From: Steroidobacteraceae bacterium
GTDB lineage: Bacteria > Pseudomonadota > Gammaproteobacteria > Steroidobacterales > Steroidobacteraceae
Length of the DNA stretch: 37,661 nucleotides
Direction: 5' to 3'
Assembly: GCA_017853555.1 (NCBI GenBank)
Contig: JAFMJH010000018.1
Coordinates: 1 to 37,661, forward strand
Position numbers and translations under genes: made by a program. Under the pieces are notes generated by a model that did not search any database, was not told the DNA's origin, and worked only from the letters and a program-made list of their open reading frames with translations. Shown in pieces: positions 1 to 11,715 of this stretch. The stretch's first letter is position 1, and each line of letters opens with the position of its first letter.

Positions 1-54
1 GTCCGAGGGAATCGCTTCGACCGTGTACGTGGGACGCTTCGAATCGGTGGCCAT
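1..54 (-). CDS. N-terminal 18 codons of an unknown leftward gene
   Basis: An ATG on the minus strand at 54 opens a frame reading MATDSKRPTYTVEAIPSD that runs off the left edge. It has a Shine-Dalgarno-like GGAG about nine bases upstream (in GCGGAGCGCGATC), which supports a real start. It diverges from acs, leaving about 130 bases for both promoters. Eighteen residues are too few to assign a family, and I do not recognise the protein. Confidence 0.5.
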   Translation of the reverse strand, partial: MATDSKRPTYTVEAIPSD

Positions 55-182
55 GATCGCGCTCCGCAGTTGTCTTGCCTGATCAACCGAACATAGCCCG
101 GGGCGCTCGCAGCCGGACACATCACGGCAGCGCTTGACCGTAGGCCGGTGGGCGGCAAGCAGGCCCGGTGTATGATTTTCGG

Positions 183-2141
<1,959 letters not shown>

Positions 2142-2146
2142 CAAAA

Positions 2147-2174
2147 AAAGAGCGGGCCTTGCGGCCCGCTCTTT
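2147..2174. terminator. Bidirectional intrinsic terminator between acs and the TonB receptor
   Basis: A perfect 12-bp stem (AAAGAGCGGGCC / GGCCCGCTCTTT) with a TTGC loop lies between the two convergent stop codons. Seven A residues at 2143-2149 partly overlap the left arm, so the leftward transcript of the receptor gene gets a full U-tract. The rightward side has only CTTT, so it should stop the receptor transcript better than the acs transcript. Confidence 0.9.
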
Positions 2175-2198
2175 CGGTCAGGTCGATGCCTGGCGGCG

Positions 2199-4688
2199 TC
2201 AGAACTTGTAGTTCGCCGAGATGCCGACTTGTCGCGGACGCGGCAAGGTGATCGCGAACGCACGGGTCGTCAACGCCGTCGCCGCAGTCGTGCCGCGCGA
2301 GTCCACGTAACGCAGGATGTCGAGCGGCGTGTCGTCGTCGGTGAGGTTCTTGCCCCACAGCGTGACGTTCCAGCGGTCGTTTTCCACGCCGATGCGGGCG
2401 CCGAGATAGGCACGCGAGCCTGTCTCGATCAGGTTGTGTACCTGCGCGTACTTCGAGCCTTCATAGGTCACGTCGCCGCCGATCACGAGGCGCATATCGT
2501 CCGCGAGCGGCTTGGTGTACTTGCCGACGACGAAACCGTTGAGCTTCGGTGCGCGCGGGGTGCGCTTGCCCGCCACGTCGCCGAACTGCTGGTTGTCGAG
2601 CAGACGCAGCGCCGCGCACGCCGCCGTGTTCGCCGCGACGCTCGCGCCGAGCGTGCCGCAACCGCCTGGATTGGCGGCCGAGATCACGGTGAACGCCGTC
2701 GAGGGACGGTTGCTGTACAGATCGGCTTGGTCGGAGTTCAGGTACTGCTTGATCTTCGCGTCGACGTAGGCGCCGCCGAAGGAGAGATCGAAGTTCTCGG
2801 TCACGCGGGCAGTGACTTCGAGTTCGAGTCCCTTCGAATTCGTCTTGCCGACGTTTTCGATGAACGACCCTTGAGCCACGGAGCCGGTGGCCGAGGTGTA
2901 GACGATGTTCTGCGTCAGCTGCTGGTTCGACAGTTCGGTGTCGAAAGCCGTCAGCGAGACGAACGCGCGTCCCTCGAGCAACTTGAACTTGGCGCCGAGT
3001 TCGTAGTTCTTCGATTCTTCTTCGGAGTAGGCCACCGGCTTGCCCAAAGATTGCAATCCGAACACGATCGAACCGGAGTTGAAGCCGCCCGGCTTGTTGC
3101 CTTCGGCCACGTTGGCGAACAGCGTCAGATCCGGGTTGGCTTTGTAACGCAGCGTGAAGCGCGGTTTCTTGCTCTTGAACGTTCCGGCGAACGAGTCGGC
3201 CGGCACGCGCACCGTCGGGCTTGCCGTGGTGTATTGATTGCTGGTTTGCGACTTTTCTTCGCTGGCCGAGCGATATTCCGCCGTTGCCGTGAGCGACTCC
3301 AGAATGTCGTATTCGATGCCGGCGAATACGGCCGTGTTCTTGATGTCGCGGAAGGTGAGCGTCGCCGAGCCGTTCGGCACGATCCTGCCGTCCGGATACG
3401 CTTTGTCGTCGGCCAGCAAATCGTCGCCACCTTTGAAGCGATAGCCGCCGACGGTCCAGCGGAATGCGCGATCGGACGGCGAGCGCAGCCGCAATTCGAG
3501 CGATACGTCGTCGCGACCTTCACGCTGTATGCGCCAGAAGCTGCCGGCGTTGCGGAATTGTCGCGTGACGTCGCCAGCGGCGCCGGCGGCGACCGGCGTT
3601 GCCGGGTCGAGCACCGCATACGGATCGTAGCCGGCGTAACTCACGTCCAGGTTGTTGCCGTACTTTTCTTTGCTGTAGGCGGCCGATGCAGCCAGTTCGT
3701 ATCCCGCGCCGAAGCCGTACTTGCCCGACAGCACGACGCGATCGCGTTCACGACGCACGCCGCCTCCGTCCGGAAAGAGGTCGGTGCGTTGCCCGACCAC
3801 CAGTTTGTCCAGAGAAATCACTTCGCCGCAGTAGTAGCCGCGCGATCGCGGCAGAGCGGTGCTGCGCAGCTGGCAGTTGTTGTACTCGCGACCTTGCAGG
3901 CCGATCGGGATGCCGCCGTCGCGATCTTTGGAGTGCGTAGCGAGCAGACCGATCTCGAAATTCTCGTTCGGCGTCAACAAGAACTTGATCGTGCCGGAGT
4001 CGGTACGCTCTTCGCCGAGATCGGCGCGCGAGTCGTACGGATTCTTGGCAACGCCGCCGTAGTTGGAGCGACTGATCGCGGCGTAATAGAACAGGCGATC
4101 AGCGATCAGCGGCCCCGATACGAACGCTGATGCGTCGAGCGCATCGCGCTGGCCGATGCTGACGCTCGCTTTGCCTTCAAATTCTTTGGAGGGGCGCTTG
4201 GTCACGTAGTTGATGGCACCGGCGAAGGTCGCGCGACCGTAGAGCGCAGCCTGCGGGCCTTTGATGACTTCGATGCGCTCGAGGTTCGCGGTTTCGGTGT
4301 TGGTGGCGCTGCCCGAAATGTACACGCCGTCGATGAAGTACGAGGCGTTCGGGTCACCGAGGATGTTGGACTGGCCGCGGATGACCGGGCGCTCGGAGCT
4401 CGAGCGACCGAATGAAGAGACGTTCGAGAAGCCCGGCGTATAGAGAGCGAGATCGCGCGAGTCGCGGATCGCGAGTTCCTCGATCTTGGCGGCCGACACG
4501 GCCGTCACCGTCAGCGGCACGTCCTGCAGCGACTCTTCCTTTTTGCGCGCCGTCACCACGATTTCTTCGAGGGCGAGCGATTCGCCCGCACCGCCTGCGC
4601 CTTGCGCATGGGCGTATTGCCCCGCGATGGCCGTCATCACGGCGATCGCCACCGTCCTGCCGAGCAGGCTCGTCGTCGAGTGTTTCAT
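2199..4688 (-). CDS. TonB-dependent outer-membrane receptor
   Basis: An 829-residue outer-membrane beta-barrel transporter energised by TonB/ExbBD. Residues 1-28 are a signal peptide ending AHA, followed by a TonB-box segment EEIVVTARKK at 41-50. The plug domain carries FIDGVYISG and RIEVIKGPQAALYGR, then a long barrel ends in NYKF with the terminal Phe typical of BAM substrates. The EEIVVTAR style is common in the large receptor paralogue families of gammaproteobacteria and sphingomonads, which include carbohydrate, aromatic and siderophore receptors, so the ligand cannot be named. The start is supported by GGGGGA seven bases before ATG 4688. A promoter and a palindrome lie directly upstream. 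No hydrolase or regulator gene adjoins it, so its substrate has no local clue. Confidence 0.93.
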   Translation of the reverse strand: MKHSTTSLLGRTVAIAVMTAIAGQYAHAQGAGGAGESLALEEIVVTARKKEESLQDVPLTVTAVSAAKIEELAIRDSRDLALYTPGFSNVSSFGRSSSERPVIRGQSNILGDPNASYFIDGVYISGSATNTETANLERIEVIKGPQAALYGRATFAGAINYVTKRPSKEFEGKASVSIGQRDALDASAFVSGPLIADRLFYYAAISRSNYGGVAKNPYDSRADLGEERTDSGTIKFLLTPNENFEIGLLATHSKDRDGGIPIGLQGREYNNCQLRSTALPRSRGYYCGEVISLDKLVVGQRTDLFPDGGGVRRERDRVVLSGKYGFGAGYELAASAAYSKEKYGNNLDVSYAGYDPYAVLDPATPVAAGAAGDVTRQFRNAGSFWRIQREGRDDVSLELRLRSPSDRAFRWTVGGYRFKGGDDLLADDKAYPDGRIVPNGSATLTFRDIKNTAVFAGIEYDILESLTATAEYRSASEEKSQTSNQYTTASPTVRVPADSFAGTFKSKKPRFTLRYKANPDLTLFANVAEGNKPGGFNSGSIVFGLQSLGKPVAYSEEESKNYELGAKFKLLEGRAFVSLTAFDTELSNQQLTQNIVYTSATGSVAQGSFIENVGKTNSKGLELEVTARVTENFDLSFGGAYVDAKIKQYLNSDQADLYSNRPSTAFTVISAANPGGCGTLGASVAANTAACAALRLLDNQQFGDVAGKRTPRAPKLNGFVVGKYTKPLADDMRLVIGGDVTYEGSKYAQVHNLIETGSRAYLGARIGVENDRWNVTLWGKNLTDDDTPLDILRYVDSRGTTAATALTTRAFAITLPRPRQVGISANYKF

Positions 4689-4737
4689 CTCGTATCCCCC
4701 GTATCGTTGTTCGAGTTCAGTCCAGTGCCAAACGTAT

Positions 4738-4751
4738 TGGTCTTATGACCA
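4738..4751. promoter_or_regulatory. Palindromic candidate operator TGGTC-N4-GACCA
   Basis: TGGTCTTATGACCA is a perfect inverted repeat with five-base arms, and the flanks ATT/ATT extend it imperfectly. It abuts the predicted -10 box of the TonB receptor promoter and would cover the transcription start, an ideal repressor position. TGGT/ACCA half sites resemble operators of FadR-type GntR regulators, but the regulator is not in this window and that assignment is inference. Confidence 0.55.
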
Positions 4752-4778
4752 TTAAAAACCATCCGGACGCGTATGCAA
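4751..4778 (-). promoter_or_regulatory. Sigma-70-type promoter of the TonB receptor
   Basis: Read on the minus strand, TTGCAT (-35, 4773-4778), a 16-base spacer and TTTAAT (-10, 4751-4756) precede the receptor start by about 60 bases, in an AT-richer patch than its surroundings. The palindrome at 4738-4751 touches the -10 box. Confidence 0.55.
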
Positions 4779-4852
4779 AGCCTTCCGTCGGCTGCGCAAT
4801 AAAATCTTATCCGAACCTAAAGCGGGCTGCTGCTGCGCCGACTGTGAGATTC

Positions 4853-5065
4853 ATGGACCTCAAGATTTTCAACCACGTCGTGCCGACGCGGCGTTCGCTG
4901 CCGGAGGGCGCTGCCGAGGTGTGGAAATGCAGCCGCTGCAGCCGCCCGGTGCGTCGTGATTCGCGTGCCGTGGCCGCCACGCTGTATTGCCCCGCCTGCG
5001 AGGCGAGCGTCCGGGCACCGGCCGCCGAGCCTCGGCCTGCCGGCAAGCGCGAGTGGGTCGCCTGA
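4853..5065 (+). CDS. Small zinc-ribbon protein
   Basis: A 70-residue protein starting MDLKIFNHVV, with two CxxC knuckles (Cys26/Cys29 and Cys46/Cys49) separated by 16 residues. This is the usual geometry of a structural zinc ribbon. The C-terminal tail is Ala/Pro/Arg-rich. There is no signal peptide or membrane segment. GTGAGA lies a few bases before the ATG. It is divergent from the TonB receptor and convergent with the malic enzyme, with only 13 bases between the two stops, which include the palindrome GACCGCGGTC at 5071-5080. The function is unknown; nucleic-acid or protein binding is typical of such ribbons. An upstream in-frame extension exists but lacks a credible start. Confidence 0.6.
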   Translation: MDLKIFNHVVPTRRSLPEGAAEVWKCSRCSRPVRRDSRAVAATLYCPACEASVRAPAAEPRPAGKREWVA

Positions 5066-5078
5066 GGGGCGACCGCGG

Positions 5079-6332
5079 TCAAACTTTCGGATAGTCGGCC
5101 GGATAGGGCAGCAGCGCGACGCCCGACTCGACGGCCGCGCGCGCCACGGCGCTCGCAACCCGCATGCGCAGGCGCGGATCCATGGGCTTCGGCAGGATGT
5201 ACTCCGGCCCGAAGTGCAAGCTCGTGACGCCCGGGTAGGCGGCGAGAATCTCCGCGGGGACCGGTTCGCGCGCGAGCGTGGCGATCGCGTGGGCGGCGGC
5301 GACTTTCATGCCGTCGTCGATCGTGCGTGCGCGCACGTCGAGTGCGCCGCGAAAAATGAACGGAAAGCACAGCACGTTGTTCACCTGGTTGGCGAAATCC
5401 GAACGTCCCGTCGCCACGATCACGTCGTTGCGCACGGCGCGCGCCGCTTCGGGGCGAATCTCCGGGTCCGGATTCGCGAGGGCAAAGATCACGGGTTTCG
5501 CCGCCATCGAGGCGAGCAATTCCGGCGCGAGCAGATTCGCTCCGGACACGCCGAGGAACACGTCGGCGCCACGCAAGGCGTCGGCGAGCGTGCGGTGCGG
5601 CGTCTTGCGTGCGAACTCCGCCTTGTAAGGGGGCAGAGCGCCGCGATCGGCATGGATGACGCCTTGTCGATCGACGGCCGTCAAATGTTCGTTCGGTGCA
5701 CCCATCGCCTGCAGCAGGCGCAGGGTCGCGGTCCCGGCTGCGCCGCTGCCGAGACACACGACTCGAACGTCCGACAATTTTTTCCCTTGAATGTCGAGGG
5801 CATTCAGCAAGCCGGCGACGACGCAGATCGCCGTACCGTGCTGATCGTCGTGGAATACGGGCACTTTGCAGCGCTCGCGCAGTGCCGCTTCGATTTCGAA
5901 ACACTGGGGTGCAGCGACGTCTTCGATGTTGATGCCGCCGAAACTGTCCGCGATACGCGCCACCGTGTCGATGAACTCGGTCGAGTCGGCGCAGTCGACT
6001 TCGATGTCCACGCAATCGAGGTCGGCGAAACGTTTGAACAACAACGCCTTGCCTTCCATCACGGGTTTGCTCGCGAGGGGGCCTAGATTGCCGAGCCCGA
6101 GAATCGCCGAACCGTCGGTCACGATGCCGATCAGATTGCCTTTGTTCGTGTAGCGATACGCGGCCGCCGGATCTTTGGCGATTGCGAGCACGGGTTCCGC
6201 GACGCCGGGGCTGTAAGCCAGCGAAAGGTCGCGGCTCGATTCGGCTGCCTTGAAAACATGCGTGCCGATTTTTCCCGGGCGCGGCGACTCGTGATACGCG
6301 AGTGCAGCTTCGCGCAGTGCTTCGTCTGACAT
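5079..6332 (-). CDS. Malic enzyme, short form without a phosphotransacetylase domain
   Basis: Oxidatively decarboxylates malate to pyruvate with reduction of NAD or NADP in the cytoplasm. The 417-residue protein has SPGVAEPVLAI with Tyr40, the catalytic Lys region EGKALLFK (Lys95), metal-ligand segments NIEDVAAPQCF (Glu137/Asp138) and FHDDQHGTA (Asp162/Asp163), the Rossmann loop GSGAAG at 195-200, and ALANPDPEI. It matches the N-terminal half of MaeB-type enzymes but ends where the PTA-like domain would begin. The coenzyme cannot be decided by eye. GGGGGA precedes ATG 6332. A minus-strand TATAGT at 6359-6364, just inside the end of flgE, could be its own -10 box. It lies 37 bases downstream of flgE on the same strand. 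Confidence 0.92.
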   Translation of the reverse strand: MSDEALREAALAYHESPRPGKIGTHVFKAAESSRDLSLAYSPGVAEPVLAIAKDPAAAYRYTNKGNLIGIVTDGSAILGLGNLGPLASKPVMEGKALLFKRFADLDCVDIEVDCADSTEFIDTVARIADSFGGINIEDVAAPQCFEIEAALRERCKVPVFHDDQHGTAICVVAGLLNALDIQGKKLSDVRVVCLGSGAAGTATLRLLQAMGAPNEHLTAVDRQGVIHADRGALPPYKAEFARKTPHRTLADALRGADVFLGVSGANLLAPELLASMAAKPVIFALANPDPEIRPEAARAVRNDVIVATGRSDFANQVNNVLCFPFIFRGALDVRARTIDDGMKVAAAHAIATLAREPVPAEILAAYPGVTSLHFGPEYILPKPMDPRLRMRVASAVARAAVESGVALLPYPADYPKV

Positions 6333-6369
6333 GTCATTCCCCCAAGTTGGCGGGAACGACTATAACGCG

Positions 6370-7638
6370 TCAGGCGTTGTCGGCGATGTTCTTCTCCATG
6401 TCGGAGACCGCCTGGATCGCCTTTGCGTTCGCGGAGAAGTTGCGTTGCGTGGAGACGAGCGCGATCAACTCTTCCGTCATATCCACGTTGGAGCGTTCGA
6501 GTGCGCCGCCGCGTATGGAACCGTATCCCGCCGCGCCCGGTGTCCCGGACGTGGCTGCACCGGAATCCGAGGTGGCGATGAACATGCCGTCACCCTGCGG
6601 CTCGAGCGCCGAGGGATTGCGGAAGCGCGCCGTTTTGAGGGTGGCGACGTCGACCGAGCGGCCGTTGGTCAGCGCCGCTTGCACGACGCCGTTGTCGTCG
6701 ATGGACAGTTGCTGCACGAGTCCCGGACCGTAGCCGTCTTGTGCGGCGCCGCGGATGCTGAAGCCTTGAGCGAACTGCGACGTTTTTCGGTCGAGCTCGA
6801 TCGTCAGCACGAGCGGATCGATTTTGTCCTTCGCATTGCCCAATTCCAGAGGCTTGAATTTCAACGTGCCGTTCGGCGGCAGCAATCGACCCACGCTGTC
6901 GAAGGACAAGGTGTTGCCGTCGGCGGGCTCGAGTTTCTTGCCGTCGACGACCAGGTAGGTTTCCCAGCGGTTGCGCGGATCTTCGGGCGTGCCGAGCGCG
7001 GTTTTGCGGAAGTAGATGGCTGCCGTGCGCGGAGTGCCGAGCGAGTCGTAGACCGAAACCGAAGTCGAGTGATTGAAACTCGCCGGATCGAGCGGATCGA
7101 AGGGCGTCTTGTCTGTCAGCGGTTTCACCGTCGCATCGGCAGGCAGATTCACGTCGAGTGCGATCTTCGACGACGCGCGCGGCAGTCCGACTGCGCTCGG
7201 GATGCGAATGAGACCTTGATTGGCGAGCGTTCCGGCGGCGGTTTTGAGCGGACGTCCGCTGCCGTCGACGACGTAGCCGTCGCCATTCACGCGGAACGAA
7301 CCGTTGCGCGTGTACAAGTCCTGCAGTCGTTTCGGGTCGTCGGGCGAAGCGGCATTCGATTGCACGACGAAGAATCCGTCACCTTCGATCGCCAGATCCA
7401 ATGCATTGCCCGTGGTCTGCAGCGAGCCTTGCGAAAAGTTGCGCGAATAATGCGTCAGCGCGGCGCCGCGTCCGACGGAAGCCGAGGACTCGGCGCCGAT
7501 CGAGTCGGCTACCAACGCGGCGAAATGCGCCGACGATTTTTTGTAACCGCTGGTTGCCGAGTTGGCGATGTTGTTGCTGCGTACGCCGAGTTCGGCGAGC
7601 GCGGCATTCATGCCCGTCAAAGATACCTTGAACGACAT
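6370..7638 (-). CDS. flgE: Flagellar hook protein FlgE, isolated from other flagellar genes
   Basis: Hook subunit exported by the flagellar type III apparatus. The 422-residue product begins MSFKVSLTGMNAAL and has the rod/hook N-terminal signature NNIANSATSGYKKS, the FlgE/F/G segment LDLAIEGDGFFVV, a hook domain, and the C-terminal segment SNVDMTEELIALVSTQRNF-SANAKAIQAVSDM. The length suits FlgE rather than FlgF or FlgG. The last residues (MEKNIADNA) differ from the usual ending with a hydrophobic heptad and LVNLR, so the C-terminal coil may be altered. GGGAG lies about ten bases before ATG 7638, and a sigma-54 promoter stands about 45 bases upstream. No flgD, flgF, flgG or other flagellar gene is in the window; the neighbours are glgA and malic enzyme. 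Confidence 0.9.
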   Translation of the reverse strand: MSFKVSLTGMNAALAELGVRSNNIANSATSGYKKSSAHFAALVADSIGAESSASVGRGAALTHYSRNFSQGSLQTTGNALDLAIEGDGFFVVQSNAASPDDPKRLQDLYTRNGSFRVNGDGYVVDGSGRPLKTAAGTLANQGLIRIPSAVGLPRASSKIALDVNLPADATVKPLTDKTPFDPLDPASFNHSTSVSVYDSLGTPRTAAIYFRKTALGTPEDPRNRWETYLVVDGKKLEPADGNTLSFDSVGRLLPPNGTLKFKPLELGNAKDKIDPLVLTIELDRKTSQFAQGFSIRGAAQDGYGPGLVQQLSIDDNGVVQAALTNGRSVDVATLKTARFRNPSALEPQGDGMFIATSDSGAATSGTPGAAGYGSIRGGALERSNVDMTEELIALVSTQRNFSANAKAIQAVSDMEKNIADNA

Positions 7639-7679
7639 GCGCGTGACTCTCCCGCGGGGTGATCCTTTGGCGGATTACC

Positions 7680-7696
7680 AAGCAAGTTCGATGCCA
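7680..7696 (-). promoter_or_regulatory. Sigma-54 (RpoN) promoter of flgE
   Basis: On the minus strand the sequence is TGGCATCGAACTTGCTT. It matches the -24/-12 consensus TGGCAC-N5-TTGCW, with invariant GG and GC at correct spacing and one mismatch in the -24 box. Transcription would start near 7668, giving a leader of about 30 bases to the flgE ATG. Hook genes of many gammaproteobacteria are RpoN-dependent, so position and function agree. Confidence 0.75.
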
Positions 7697-7783
7697 GCGG
7701 TTCTCATCATCGTCGCGCCGAAATCCCACGCCTTTCAAAGAGTTAGGCTTGGGGTGGAGTGTCGGATCCCCGACGTCGTGCGT

Positions 7784-9190
7784 TCATTCCGCGTAAAGTT
7801 GCAGGTAGCGTTGCGCCGACGACGACCAGTCGTGCTCGCGCCCCATCGCCTCCACCATCATCGTTTGCCAGCGGTCCGGGTCGCGGTGGAGGGTGACGGC
7901 GCGTTTGATGGTTTCATGGATTGCGGTTTCCGGTGGCCCGCAGAAGAAACCCACGCGCTCATCGACCGAATCGGCGAGTCCGCCGGTACGTCGCACGAAC
8001 GGCAGCGTGCCGTAGCGCAAGCCGTACAGTTGCGTGAGTCCGCAGGGTTCGAAGCGTGACGGCACCATGATCGAGTCGGCACCGGCCACGATGCGATGCG
8101 CGAGACCTTCGTCGTAGCCGATGCGCACGCCGATGCGCGACGCGTGCGCTTGTGCGGCGCTGCGAAATCCGTGTTCGAGTTGCGGGTCGCCGGCGCCGAG
8201 CATCACCAATTGCGCGCCGCTCGCGAGCAGGGTCGGCAGCGCACCGAGCAGCAGATCGAGGCCTTTCTGGTGCGAGAGTCGCGTGACCACCCCGAACAAC
8301 AACGCATCCTTGCGCTCTTCCAGACCGAACTCGCGCTGCAGTGCGAGTTTGCAGGCGTGTTTGCCCGCGAGGTTCGTTCGATCGTAGGCCGCCGCGCAAT
8401 GCGGATCGTTGACAGGATTCCACAGGTCCGTGTCGATGCCGTTCAGGATGCCGCGCAAATCCGCCGCACGTTCGCGCAGCACGCTGTCGAGGCTGCAGCC
8501 GAATTCCGCCGTGGTGATTTCACGTGCGTAGGTCGGACTGACCGTGCCGATGCGTCGACCGAACACGATGCCGGCTTTCATGAATGAAACCTGACGCCAA
8601 AACTCCATGCCGCCGTAGGGTCGCATGAACGCGTCGGGCAGCCCGAGTTTGTGGAACTCGCCCTCCCAGAAATTGCCCTGGTAGGCGAGGTTGTGGATCG
8701 TGAATACCGATTTGGCAGTGTTCGCGGGGTCGGCGGCCATGTAAGCGGGCGCGAGTCCGGCATGCCAATCGTGGGCATGCACGACATCGGGACGCCAGAG
8801 CGGGTCCGCACCGGCGCCGAGTTTGGCGGCGGCGTAGCCGAGCAACGCGAACCGCTGCAGATTGTCGCCGTAGGCCCAGCCGTCCGCGGCATCGTATGGA
8901 CCGCCGGCGCGATCGTAGAGCGCCGGCGCATCGATGACGTACGCGCCGACCGCCACGCCCTCGAGACGACCGTAGCGCAGCGTCACCTGCGGCGCATTGA
9001 ACCTCGGACCGAACTCCGTGACGGCGTGCGCAGCGTGCAGTGCACGCATGATCGCCGGATATCCCGGCACGATGACGCGTGCGTCCGCACCGGCTCGCAG
9101 CAGTGCGGGCGGCAGCGCCGCGACGACGTCCGCGAGACCACCCGTTTTGACGAGCGGGTGTATCTCGGCGGCGGCATGGACGATATTCAT
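7784..9190 (-). CDS. glgA: Glycogen synthase (ADP-glucose dependent)
   Basis: Transfers glucose from ADP-glucose to the non-reducing end of alpha-1,4-glucan; GT5 family, cytoplasmic. The 468-residue protein begins MNIVHAAAEIHPLVKTGGL, with Lys15 in the ADP-glucose-binding KTGGL motif. HAHDWHAGL lies mid N-domain, and the C-domain carries VTRLSHQKGLDL, PSRFEPCGLTQLYGL (catalytic Glu/Cys segment) and RTGGLADSV. The length is close to E. coli GlgA (477). AGG about eight bases before ATG 9190 supports the start. It diverges from glgP across only 83 bases, so the biosynthetic and degradative genes may share control. flgE follows on the same strand after 145 bases but has its own promoter. Confidence 0.96.
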   Translation of the reverse strand: MNIVHAAAEIHPLVKTGGLADVVAALPPALLRAGADARVIVPGYPAIMRALHAAHAVTEFGPRFNAPQVTLRYGRLEGVAVGAYVIDAPALYDRAGGPYDAADGWAYGDNLQRFALLGYAAAKLGAGADPLWRPDVVHAHDWHAGLAPAYMAADPANTAKSVFTIHNLAYQGNFWEGEFHKLGLPDAFMRPYGGMEFWRQVSFMKAGIVFGRRIGTVSPTYAREITTAEFGCSLDSVLRERAADLRGILNGIDTDLWNPVNDPHCAAAYDRTNLAGKHACKLALQREFGLEERKDALLFGVVTRLSHQKGLDLLLGALPTLLASGAQLVMLGAGDPQLEHGFRSAAQAHASRIGVRIGYDEGLAHRIVAGADSIMVPSRFEPCGLTQLYGLRYGTLPFVRRTGGLADSVDERVGFFCGPPETAIHETIKRAVTLHRDPDRWQTMMVEAMGREHDWSSSAQRYLQLYAE

Positions 9191-9273
9191 GATCGCCTAT
9201 TCTCGCCGATCACGACGGGGTCCACGAGCGTTTATGATGCGACTCGTGCCAACTCCGCGCGCATTGCACCGAG

Positions 9274-11691
<2,418 letters not shown>

Positions 11692-11715
11692 GATCGCGAC
11701 GTCTGCAATCGCCGT

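Noticed and set aside
134-176. TTGACC plus TATGAT as a sigma-70 promoter for acs
   Set aside because: The spacing is 31 bases, far from 16-18; only the -10-like box remains as a weak candidate.
2229-4130. Open frame of 633 codons antisense to the first TonB receptor
   Set aside because: Arg/Val-rich without motifs; the receptor frame has a signal peptide, TonB box, plug and terminal Phe.
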